Assembly (NCBI GenBank): GCA_002478045.1
Contig: DLLT01000042.1
Location: 38,601 to 57,083 of the forward strand
Direction of reading: 5' to 3'
DNA from: Porphyromonadaceae bacterium UBA7555
GTDB lineage: Bacteria; Bacteroidota; Bacteroidia; Bacteroidales; Muribaculaceae
DNA length: 18,483 nucleotides
Shown here: positions 12,098 to 18,483 of the stretch, piece by piece
Layout of the letters: the number at the start of each line of letters is the position of its first letter
How positions within the stretch are numbered: position 1 is the stretch's first letter
Position numbers and translations under genes: made by a program
The notes under the pieces: model-generated
The model's input: only the letters and a program-made list of their open reading frames with translations
What the model was told of the DNA's origin: nothing
Databases searched by the model: none

Positions 12098-12132
12098 TTA
12101 TTCGGCATACGCACGCGCAAAAGCCGAATAAA
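12097..12132. repeat. 10-bp inverted repeat with 16-base loop
   Basis: TTTATTCGGC (12097-12106) and GCCGAATAAA (12123-12132) are perfect inverted copies. Neither strand has a T-run directly after the second arm, so it is a poor intrinsic terminator. It lies at the head of the integrase fragment and downstream of prfC, and may be a leftover recombination or regulatory site. Confidence 0.6.
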
Positions 12133-12229
12133 AATAAGAAACGCCCCAGATGCTTTTCGCTGACATGCTGTGCATTGTGGCACGTTTCTATGCTGCGTGT
12201 GTGTGAACTCCGGGGCTATCCATCTCGGG
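12133..12229. other. Short non-coding gap between integrase relic and prfC
   Basis: I see no gene, RNA or convincing terminator here. The stretch separates the end of prfC from the mobile-element scar. The wider region without an intact gene is 11881-12229. Confidence 0.5.
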
Positions 12230-13816
12230 CTAAAATTCGCTTGAAAAATGGAACTTAATGTCGGGAAAGTCGTGCTGAGCCATCTGCAGGACGTAGTTTG
12301 AATCGGCAAGGAAGACGTCTCGACCTTGTGTGTCGGTGGCTATATACTGGTATTTGCGCTTCTTGAAGGCCTCCAGCGATGCTTCGTTGTCCGATTCAAT
12401 CCAGCACGCTTTGTAGAGCGATATGGGTTCCCAGCGGCATTGAGCCCCATATTCGTGTAATAGTCGATATTGAATGACTTCGAATTGCAGTTGCCCGACT
12501 GTGCCGATGATTTTGCGTCCGTTGAATTGGTTAATGAAGAGCTGCGCCACACCTTCGTCCATTAGTTGATGTATACCTTTTTCAAGTTGTTTGGATTTCA
12601 TCGGGTCGGTGTTTTCGATATACTTGAACATTTCGGGCGAGAAACTTGGCAAGCCTTTGAAGTGAAGCTCGCGCGAGCCCTCAACGAGTGTATCGCCGAT
12701 CTTGAAGTTGCCGGTGTCGGGTATGCCGACGATGTCACCGGGGTACGCCTCGTCTACGATGCTTTTTTTCTGAGCCATAAATGCGGTGGGGGCGGCGAAT
12801 TTCATTATCTTGCCTGTGCGCATTTGCTTGTAGTTGTGGTTGCGATGGAATACGCCTGAGCAGACCTTGACAAAGGCTATGCAGCTGCGATGGTTGGGAT
12901 CCATATTGGCGTGTATCTTGAATACAAATCCACTGAAATCAGGATCTTCAGGTCTTACGATGATGTCCTCGGCAGTAACTACGGGACGAGGCGATGGGGC
13001 TATTTTGACGAAACAATCAAGCAGTTCTTTGACGCCGAAAGTGTTGAGCGCCGAACCGAAGAATACCGGCGCCATCTGTCCGGCTAAGTATTGTTCGCGG
13101 TCGAAGTCCGGGTATACGCCTTGTATCAGATCAAGGTCTTCGCGTAGTTTGGCTGCATCCACCGGACCTACGGCAGTATCTATAGCCGGGTCGTGGACGT
13201 CTGTAATTTCGACGCGTTCGCTGACTTTCTGCTTGTTGGGCGTAAATAGGTCAAGCGTGTTTTCGTAAATGTTGTACACGCCCTTGAAGTGTGCACCTAT
13301 ATTTATGGGCCAACTGAGAGGTCGTACTCCGATTTTGAGTTCGGCTTCGAGTTCGTCCAATATTTCAAAGGGGTCGCGGCCTTCGCGATCCAGTTTATTG
13401 ACAAATATTATGACCGGGGTGCATCGCATGCGGCAGACTTCCATCAGCCTGCGTGTCTGGGCCTCAACGCCTTTGGCGACATCAACGACTATTATGACCG
13501 AATCGACGGCTGTGAGTGTGCGGTATGTATCTTCGGCAAAATCTTGGTGGCCCGGGGTGTCGAGAATATTGATTTTGTATCCATCGTATTCAAAGCCCAT
13601 GACCGATGTTGCGACAGAAATGCCGCGTTGTTTCTCGATGTCCATCCAGTCGGATGTCGCGGTTTTCTTGATTTTATTGGATTTTACGGCTCCGGCGATG
13701 TGTATTGCTCCACCAAAGAGCAGTAATTTCTCCGTGAGGGTTGTTTTGCCGGCATCCGGGTGCGAGATGATGGCGAATGTTCGGCGGCGTTGTATTTCGG
13801 TGTCGAGATCGGACAT
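12230..13816 (-). CDS. prfC: Peptide chain release factor 3
   Basis: RF3 is the translational GTPase that removes RF1/RF2 from the ribosome after termination, acting in the cytoplasm. The 528-residue length matches the family. G1 is SHPDAGKTT (residues 18-26), the switch-I region has RGIS (64-67), G3 is DTPGH (86-90) and G4 is NKLD (140-143). The C-terminus with FEVIQYRLLHEYGAQC, the last characteristic RF3 domain, is complete. The ATG at 13816 gives the expected N-terminus (SDLDTEIQRRRTFAIISHPD). It lies 49 bases downstream of rfbD on the same strand and is probably co-transcribed with it. It is the first intact chromosomal gene beside the mobile-element scar, and its 3' end is undamaged. 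Confidence 0.97.
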   Translation of the reverse strand: MSDLDTEIQRRRTFAIISHPDAGKTTLTEKLLLFGGAIHIAGAVKSNKIKKTATSDWMDIEKQRGISVATSVMGFEYDGYKINILDTPGHQDFAEDTYRTLTAVDSVIIVVDVAKGVEAQTRRLMEVCRMRCTPVIIFVNKLDREGRDPFEILDELEAELKIGVRPLSWPINIGAHFKGVYNIYENTLDLFTPNKQKVSERVEITDVHDPAIDTAVGPVDAAKLREDLDLIQGVYPDFDREQYLAGQMAPVFFGSALNTFGVKELLDCFVKIAPSPRPVVTAEDIIVRPEDPDFSGFVFKIHANMDPNHRSCIAFVKVCSGVFHRNHNYKQMRTGKIMKFAAPTAFMAQKKSIVDEAYPGDIVGIPDTGNFKIGDTLVEGSRELHFKGLPSFSPEMFKYIENTDPMKSKQLEKGIHQLMDEGVAQLFINQFNGRKIIGTVGQLQFEVIQYRLLHEYGAQCRWEPISLYKACWIESDNEASLEAFKKRKYQYIATDTQGRDVFLADSNYVLQMAQHDFPDIKFHFSSEF

Positions 13817-13865
13817 AAGTTATTGTTGGTGTATGGTCTGTATCGTCAGTGGTTGTGGAGAGATG

Positions 13866-14723
13866 TTATTGTAGTTGTTGTACAACCCGGCATAAGGCGG
13901 ATTGCCAGTCCGGTATTTTGATGCCGAATGTGCGGCGTATCAGCGAAGTATCCAGTACACTGTAGGCCGGGCGTACGGCTTTGGCCGGATACTCGGCTGT
14001 AGTGATAGGGGTAATGGATGATTCATCAAATCCGCCTATGCGAGCGATAGCTGTGGCAAGATCGTACCAAGATATTTCGCCACGGTTGGCATAATTGAAG
14101 ATGCCTGCGGCTTTTTTGCCGGAGATAATAATGTCGCGTACGGCACCGGCCAATGTGGTGGCTTCGGTGGGTGACATCAACTGATCGGCAACGATGCGTA
14201 GCGGCTTATGGTCTTTAAGTTTACCATAGATAGTGCGGACAAAATTGTGCCCCCAAGCGGCGTATACGCCTGCGGTGCGTATAACCAGGGCGTTCGGACA
14301 TATTGATAGTGCTGCAGTCTCGCCGGCCAACTTGGAGCGGCCGTAGGCATTAAGCGGTGCCGGTGCATCTGTTTCGAGATAAGGTCGTCGGCTTTGACCG
14401 TCAAAAACATAGTCGGTGGAGAAATGGATCAGTTTCACGTCCCGGCGTTGACATACGCAAGCCATCGCGGCTACGGCCTGCCGGTTGACTGCATCGGCTT
14501 CTTGCGGATAGTCCTCGGCGGCATCTACGGCTGTGTATGCGGCGCAGTTCACCAGGATATCAATTCTGAAATCGGCGAGAATCCGGCTGACGGCTGTTTC
14601 GTTGCAAATGTCGAGGTCGGAATGTCCGCAGGCATACACGTCAAAGGTGTCATCATTGCCTAATGATGACACAAAAGCCCTACCGAGTTGCCCGTTGGCA
14701 CCGGTGATAAGTACTCTATGCAT
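13866..14723 (-). CDS. rfbD: dTDP-4-dehydrorhamnose reductase
   Basis: This enzyme reduces dTDP-4-dehydro-L-rhamnose to dTDP-L-rhamnose with NAD(P)H, the last step of rhamnose donor synthesis for surface glycans. It is an extended SDR: the nucleotide-binding TGANGQLG is at residues 7-14, the active-site strand STDYVFDG at 102-109, and the catalytic pair Tyr127 and Lys131 sits in AYGRSKLAGE. Length is 285 residues, normal for the family. An in-frame ATG at 14735 would add four residues, but MHRVLITGANG at 14723 gives the usual N-terminus and leaves room for a leader below the -7 box at 14744-14751. It lies upstream of prfC on the same strand. The rest of the rhamnose genes (rfbA, B, C) are not in the window. 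Confidence 0.93.
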   Translation of the reverse strand: MHRVLITGANGQLGRAFVSSLGNDDTFDVYACGHSDLDICNETAVSRILADFRIDILVNCAAYTAVDAAEDYPQEADAVNRQAVAAMACVCQRRDVKLIHFSTDYVFDGQSRRPYLETDAPAPLNAYGRSKLAGETAALSICPNALVIRTAGVYAAWGHNFVRTIYGKLKDHKPLRIVADQLMSPTEATTLAGAVRDIIISGKKAAGIFNYANRGEISWYDLATAIARIGGFDESSITPITTAEYPAKAVRPAYSVLDTSLIRRTFGIKIPDWQSALCRVVQQLQ

Positions 14724-14743
14724 TGTCGATCGCATATTTTCTG

Positions 14744-14751
14744 CAAAATTA
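14744..14751 (-). promoter_or_regulatory. Probable -7 box for rfbD-prfC
   Basis: On the minus strand it reads TAATTTTG, fitting TAnnTTTG. The -33 box is not well matched at 19-21 bases. It lies about 20 bases before the preferred rfbD start. Confidence 0.5.
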
Positions 14752-14774
14752 CAAAAAATCTCGGGATTAATGTG

Positions 14775-14782
14775 TACTTTTG
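14775..14782 (+). promoter_or_regulatory. Possible -7 box for yihY-like gene
   Basis: TACTTTTG on the plus strand fits TAnnTTTG, but no good -33 box is present and the ATG is 114 bases away. The 173-bp divergent region from 14724 to 14896 holds nothing else that I can name. Confidence 0.3.
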
Positions 14783-14896
14783 CTCTTGCTTGGCAGGCAT
14801 AAATGCCGGAGTTGGGACTTCATAACGTTATCGACAGCGGCGTTTACGGGATAAGCCTTACAGGTGTTATTTTATGGTTCAGAACGATAGAGTTGT

Positions 14897-16288
14897 ATGA
14901 ATGACACAGACGATGCAAAACGACATAAGATGAAAAGGTGTTTGACCGATAGCATGAATACAGTTAAGACACTATTGAAAAGGCAGTGGCAGTACTGTGC
15001 CGGTGGGGTGTGGAGCGACACGCGCGATACGCCGGGAGTTAAAGTGATCAAGACACTCAACCTCTCGGTCAAATCCTTTATGAATACCAATTTGCAGTCG
15101 CAGGCGTGTGCCATGACATATCGTACGTTGCTGGCTATAGTCCCGGCTTTGGCTATGCTTTTTGCCGTGGGACGAGGGTTTGGTATACAGACGTTTTTGC
15201 AAAACCAATTGTATGAAATGTTCCCGGGACAGACCGAGGTCGTGGGCCATGCTATGGAGGTCATAGATTCGTATCTCGGATATACGGGCAAAGGTGTATT
15301 TGTAGGGGTGGGCGTTGTATTGCTGCTATGGACGCTGATTTCGCTGCTGAGTAATGTTGAGGGTGCTTTCAATCGAATTTGGGGCATACGTCAAGGACGC
15401 AGTTTCTGGCGCAAGATGATGGATTATACCGCCACGCTGCTTATATTACCCATATTGCTGATATGCTCGGGAGGCTTGGCTTTGTTTGTTTCTAATACGT
15501 TGCAACATCTGTTTGATTATGAAATCGCTACCCCGATGATTTCGGTGTTGCTGGAATGTGCGTCCTGGTTGTTGACGTGGTTGTTTTTCGCTGCGGCATA
15601 TATTTTGATACCCAATACCAAAGTGCGTATATCCAATGCCTTGCTTGCCGGAGTCTTCGCCGGTACGGGCTTCCGCTTGCTGCAATGGCTATTCGTGACG
15701 GGGCAGGTGTATGTGACGCATTACAATGCCATTTACGGTAGCTTTGCATTTCTGCCGCTACTTCTTATATGGCTTCAATTGACGTGGGTGGTCACGCTGA
15801 GCGGTGCCTTGATATGCTACACATCGCAAAGCATCTACCATTTTTCGTACAACGAGGACATAAAGCATATTTCGTGGAACTACTACCAAAAGATTGCTGT
15901 GGCAGTGAGTGCTGTGGTCGCTTATCGTTTTGACAAGGGCATCACTCCTCCGACAGACAACGACTTATCTCGAGTATACAATATTCCGCCGCGACTTGTG
16001 ACAACAATTGTTGACGAGTTGACGCATGCCGGAGTTATCAACTGCGTCATAATCGATTCAAAGGATATGATTGTCGGGTATCAGCCGGCGCGGCCTACAT
16101 CGGAATTGACGGTCGGACATATTGTAGATGTGCTTCATCAATATGGACACAATGATTTTGTTGAGGGCTTTGACACGGCTTTCTGCAAGCTTGGCACGGC
16201 TCTTGACCGCGTAAGTAAGGCCGCTAAAACGGCAGATACGAACCCCGTAGCTTCACTTATAGAGAATACAGATTACCCAAACCAATAG
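14897..16288 (+). CDS. YihY/BrkB family inner-membrane protein
   Basis: This is a multi-pass membrane protein of the YihY/UPF0761 family, whose function is not settled; older names such as ribonuclease BN or BrkB are not reliable. It has 463 residues. The conserved opening AMTYRTLLAIVPALAMLFAV is followed by hydrophobic segments, including VGVVLLLWTLISLLSNVEGA, LLILPILLICSGGLALFV, WLLTWLFFAAAYILIP and the YGSFAFLPLLLIWLQL signature: about six membrane spans. The last ~130 residues are soluble and read like a winged-helix domain (LSRVYNIPPRLVTTIVDELT, then HAGVINCVIIDS), as in Bacteroidales members. The ATG at 14897 is taken as start; a later Met would shorten only the soluble N-terminus. ridA follows 41 bases downstream. 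Confidence 0.9.
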   Translation: MNDTDDAKRHKMKRCLTDSMNTVKTLLKRQWQYCAGGVWSDTRDTPGVKVIKTLNLSVKSFMNTNLQSQACAMTYRTLLAIVPALAMLFAVGRGFGIQTFLQNQLYEMFPGQTEVVGHAMEVIDSYLGYTGKGVFVGVGVVLLLWTLISLLSNVEGAFNRIWGIRQGRSFWRKMMDYTATLLILPILLICSGGLALFVSNTLQHLFDYEIATPMISVLLECASWLLTWLFFAAAYILIPNTKVRISNALLAGVFAGTGFRLLQWLFVTGQVYVTHYNAIYGSFAFLPLLLIWLQLTWVVTLSGALICYTSQSIYHFSYNEDIKHISWNYYQKIAVAVSAVVAYRFDKGITPPTDNDLSRVYNIPPRLVTTIVDELTHAGVINCVIIDSKDMIVGYQPARPTSELTVGHIVDVLHQYGHNDFVEGFDTAFCKLGTALDRVSKAAKTADTNPVASLIENTDYPNQ

Positions 16289-16329
16289 ACGAAAGGTTAT
16301 CCTAATCATCCATCAAATAAAATAGAATA

Positions 16330-16704
16330 ATGAAGAAAGTAATTGCAACATCCGCCGCTCCCGGCGCAATCGGCCCTTACAGCCAAGCCATTGACACCGG
16401 AACATTCGTATACGCATCCGGTCAAATTCCCATCAATCCGGCTACCGGCGAAATTCCCGAAGGCATCAAGGCACAGACCAAGCAGTCCCTTGCCAACGTA
16501 TGCGCTATACTCAAAGAAGCCGGTTTGACGGTGGACAATGTGGTCAAAACCACGGTATTCCTTGCGGATATGGGCGATTTTGTCGCAATGAACGAGGTGT
16601 ATGCTTCGGTGTTCACCGCTCCGTATCCCGCTCGTTCGGCTGTGGCTGTGAAGACTCTGCCCAAGAACGTGCTTGTGGAGGTGGAAGTCATTGCGCTCCG
16701 CTAA
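16330..16704 (+). CDS. ridA: RidA family reactive intermediate/imine deaminase
   Basis: RidA hydrolyses the enamine/imine intermediates made by PLP-dependent threonine/serine dehydratases, protecting other PLP enzymes. It is a cytoplasmic homotrimer. At 124 residues it is the normal length. The signature AIGPYSQAI (about 13-21) is present, as are FVYASGQIPINP, the substrate-binding Arg102 in YPARSAVAV and the catalytic-site Glu119 in LVEVEVIALR. Codon use is more biased to C-ending codons than its neighbours, as expected for a well-expressed gene. It could share a transcript with the yihY-like gene 41 bases upstream. It converges on folC, leaving only 25 bases between the stop codons. Confidence 0.95.
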   Translation: MKKVIATSAAPGAIGPYSQAIDTGTFVYASGQIPINPATGEIPEGIKAQTKQSLANVCAILKEAGLTVDNVVKTTVFLADMGDFVAMNEVYASVFTAPYPARSAVAVKTLPKNVLVEVEVIALR

Positions 16705-16729
16705 ACCGTAGACTGCCGAGCCGGATGCC

Positions 16730-18046
16730 TTAAATTGCGGCGTTTTTTCGGCGTGCGGCAAGCATTTCGGCAACGACGAAATTGCTTCCGCCCGCAAAAA
16801 CAACAGCATCATCCTTGCCGTCGTCACTTTTCGCTGTGGCGGCGGCAAGTGCTTTGTGGTAGCCATCGGAGACGGAAGCGCAGACTTCGCCGCGAATGCC
16901 GACACGAGCGGCGGCGGCAGCCACATCGACGGCTTGTGCCGCGCGTGGCGTATCAGGCGCTACAAAGAAATAATGAGCGTCGTGCGGTACTGTTTTCAGG
17001 ATGTCTGCATAATCCTTGTCTGATGCAAATCCCATGACAATGAACAATTTGTGCGGATCTATAGCAGCAAGCCGAGGTGTGATATACTGCCAGCATCCGG
17101 GATTGTGTCCGGTATCGCATATTATGGTGGGATGGCGTTGCAGTATACTCCAGCGGCCTACAAGTCCGGTGTCTGTCACGTGAGCAAAGCCGTGGCGGAT
17201 GGCCGCCTCGTCGATATGCCATCCGCGTCTTATGAGGGCTTCGATGACGGCCATAGCCGTGGCGGCATTTGCTTTCTGACATTCGCCGGTGAGCTGTCCC
17301 CTGATATCTCCCCAACGTGTGCCGCGGTAGATGTACGTCCCGTTGTTATCGGTGTCTATGTGCGTCCAAAATGGTGCTGCAATGGTGAGCGAGACGCCGG
17401 CAGATGCTGCGGCTTTGCGGAATTCGGGCAGTATCTCGTCATCCGGTTCGCCCAAAACGGCATCGGCATCGGGCTTGAATATCCCGGCTTTTTCGGCTGC
17501 TATGGCTACACGTGTATCACCCAAGATGGCAGTGTGCTCCAGCGAGATATTGGTGACGGCCGCCACTTCCGGGTTGATGATATTGGTCGAATCGAGACGT
17601 CCGCCGAGGCCGACTTCGATGACGGCGATGTCTACCTTCTGTTCCTTGAAGTACTCGAAAGCCATCACTGTGGCCAGTTCGAAGAAAGACGGGTCGCATT
17701 CGTGGATGTCCATAGACATATAACGTTGCACAAAGTCGATTACGTAATTGTGATCGATAGGCGTGCCGTTGACTCGGATGCGTTCGTCAAAGTCCATAAG
17801 ATGGGGGGATGTGTATAGGCCGGTGCGGTATCCGGCGGCCTGAAGTACGGCGGCGACGGTATGTGCTGTGCTGCCTTTGCCGTTGGTGCCGCCGATGTGC
17901 ACGCATTTAAGGCCTTGGTGCGGATTGCCGAAGGCGGCTGACAATGCGCGTATGTTCTCGAGTCCCGGATTGTAAGCATTCTGTCCGATATGGTGGAATG
18001 TCTTAAGTCGTGCGTATATGTATTGTAGCGTCTCGTTATAGTCCAT
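16730..18046 (-). CDS. folC: Bifunctional folylpolyglutamate synthase/dihydrofolate synthase
   Basis: FolC adds L-glutamate to dihydropteroate to make dihydrofolate, and then further glutamates to reduced folates, using ATP in the cytoplasm. The start chosen, MDYNETLQYIYARL at 18046, follows the family. An in-frame ATG at 18097 would add 17 residues of poor quality overlapping chrA. From 18046 it has 438 residues, a normal length. The P-loop GGTNGKGS is at residues 52-59, SPHLMDFDERIRVNG follows at about 80, and EVGLGGRLDSTN lies further on. The C-terminal ligase half (PTIICDTGHNPGC and LFIVMGFASDKD) is complete. It starts five bases after the chrA stop, so translational coupling is likely. 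Confidence 0.95.
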   Translation of the reverse strand: MDYNETLQYIYARLKTFHHIGQNAYNPGLENIRALSAAFGNPHQGLKCVHIGGTNGKGSTAHTVAAVLQAAGYRTGLYTSPHLMDFDERIRVNGTPIDHNYVIDFVQRYMSMDIHECDPSFFELATVMAFEYFKEQKVDIAVIEVGLGGRLDSTNIINPEVAAVTNISLEHTAILGDTRVAIAAEKAGIFKPDADAVLGEPDDEILPEFRKAAASAGVSLTIAAPFWTHIDTDNNGTYIYRGTRWGDIRGQLTGECQKANAATAMAVIEALIRRGWHIDEAAIRHGFAHVTDTGLVGRWSILQRHPTIICDTGHNPGCWQYITPRLAAIDPHKLFIVMGFASDKDYADILKTVPHDAHYFFVAPDTPRAAQAVDVAAAAARVGIRGEVCASVSDGYHKALAAATAKSDDGKDDAVVFAGGSNFVVAEMLAARRKNAAI

Positions 18047-18051
18047 AGATG

Positions 18052-18483
18052 TCAAAATATTAATAGACCTGCGATGCCGGCGGCCACGATGGCCCATATG
18101 GGGTGTATTTTTGTGAAAAATACCACGCAGAAGGACGCGATACAGATTGCGATACTTGCCACGACGTCATAGGTCTCGGTTCCGAAGTTGTCGCTATTCA
18201 TAAGCAGCAATGCCGCTGAGGCTATCAGCCCCACCACTACGGGGCGTAGGCCGAGAAAAATGCCTTTGATGTACTCGCTGTCGCGATGGCGTATGATATA
18301 ATGGTTGAGACGCGACACGAGCACAAATGACGGAATCATCACGACCAAGGTACATAGCAGTGAGCCCAGTACGCCCCACCACCAGCCGTCGAATCCTGCG
18401 ACTCCCGGAGCCGTGTAGCCGATATATGTGGCCGAGTTGATACCGATAGGACCGGGAGTCATCTGCGATATGGCTACGATGTC
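18052..18483 (-). CDS. chrA: Chromate transporter (ChrA/CHR family), N-terminus outside window
   Basis: The frame is open to the right edge of the window, so the start is missing; 143 residues are visible. It opens with DIVAISQMTPGPIGINSATY, the conserved CHR motif. Membrane segments follow (LLCTLVVMIPSFVLVSRL, VVVGLIASAALLLM, VVASIAICIASFCVVFF and IWAIVAAGIAGLLIF). The length of this part suggests a short-chain CHR protein, normally paired with a second CHR gene next door, outside the window. CHR proteins export chromate or related oxyanions; in gut Bacteroidales the natural substrate is uncertain. Five bases separate it from folC. Confidence 0.9.
   Translation of the reverse strand, partial: DIVAISQMTPGPIGINSATYIGYTAPGVAGFDGWWWGVLGSLLCTLVVMIPSFVLVSRLNHYIIRHRDSEYIKGIFLGLRPVVVGLIASAALLLMNSDNFGTETYDVVASIAICIASFCVVFFTKIHPIWAIVAAGIAGLLIF

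Noticed and set aside
12097..12132. Intrinsic terminator for prfC
   Set aside because: The inverted repeat is not followed by a T-run on either strand.
17051..17818. 255-codon plus-strand frame
   Set aside because: Complete overlap with folC on the other strand, Cys/Gly/Tyr-rich, no domain.
18047..18097. Longer folC start at 18097
   Set aside because: Adds a basic, non-conserved leader that overlaps chrA; 18046 gives the family N-terminus.
1..18483. tRNA, rRNA or CRISPR array
   Set aside because: No cloverleaf, rRNA-like stretch or regularly spaced repeats were seen; the repeats present are linkers and one tandem duplication.

Overview
The window looks like a chromosomal stretch of a Bacteroidales bacterium that carries a large piece of a mobile element. 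Three things point there: TAnnTTTG-type promoter -7 boxes, the near absence of Shine-Dalgarno sequences, and housekeeping proteins (RF3, RfbD, YihY, RidA, FolC, ChrA) that read like Bacteroidales versions. A Muribaculaceae-like gut member is possible, but I cannot place the family from sequence alone.

Left two-thirds (1-11880): one uninterrupted plus-strand frame, open at the left edge of the window. It encodes the remains of a giant 'polyvalent' protein of the kind carried by phages and conjugative elements. In order I read a PBECR-like nuclease-type domain (A1), a charged coiled coil, a DdrB/ParB-like domain with a helical tail, a PBECR2-like domain (B1), an orphan segment, a second PBECR2-like domain (B2), an orphan sliding-clamp-like domain, a second A-type domain (A2), an LPD-type domain, a stub of an ADP-ribosyltransferase, a zincin peptidase (HEYAH), an ART-like piece, a polyvalent kinase, a MuF C-terminal domain, a second zincin (HEVVGH), a second kinase, and an LPD38-like helical domain. 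Modules are joined by recurring linker sequences. Three small ORFs (55, 64 and 72 codons), all in the same +1 frame, lie inside the giant frame just ahead of three of the modules. One has a full Bacteroidales-type promoter upstream.

Junction (11820-12230): the giant frame is cut mid-domain near 11820. It abuts, tail to tail, a minus-strand fragment of a tyrosine recombinase that is also cut in mid-domain. The last 20 codons of the giant frame are antisense integrase. This is a deletion or rearrangement scar at the edge of the element, followed by about 130 bp of non-coding DNA with an inverted repeat.

Right third (12230-18483): ordinary chromosome. prfC (RF3) and rfbD form a minus-strand pair. 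Divergent from them are a YihY/BrkB membrane protein and a RidA family deaminase on the plus strand. Convergent with ridA is a minus-strand pair, chrA (cut by the window edge) followed five bases later by folC. These genes serve translation termination, dTDP-rhamnose synthesis, reactive enamine clearance, folate polyglutamylation and anion transport, with no evident link to the mobile region.
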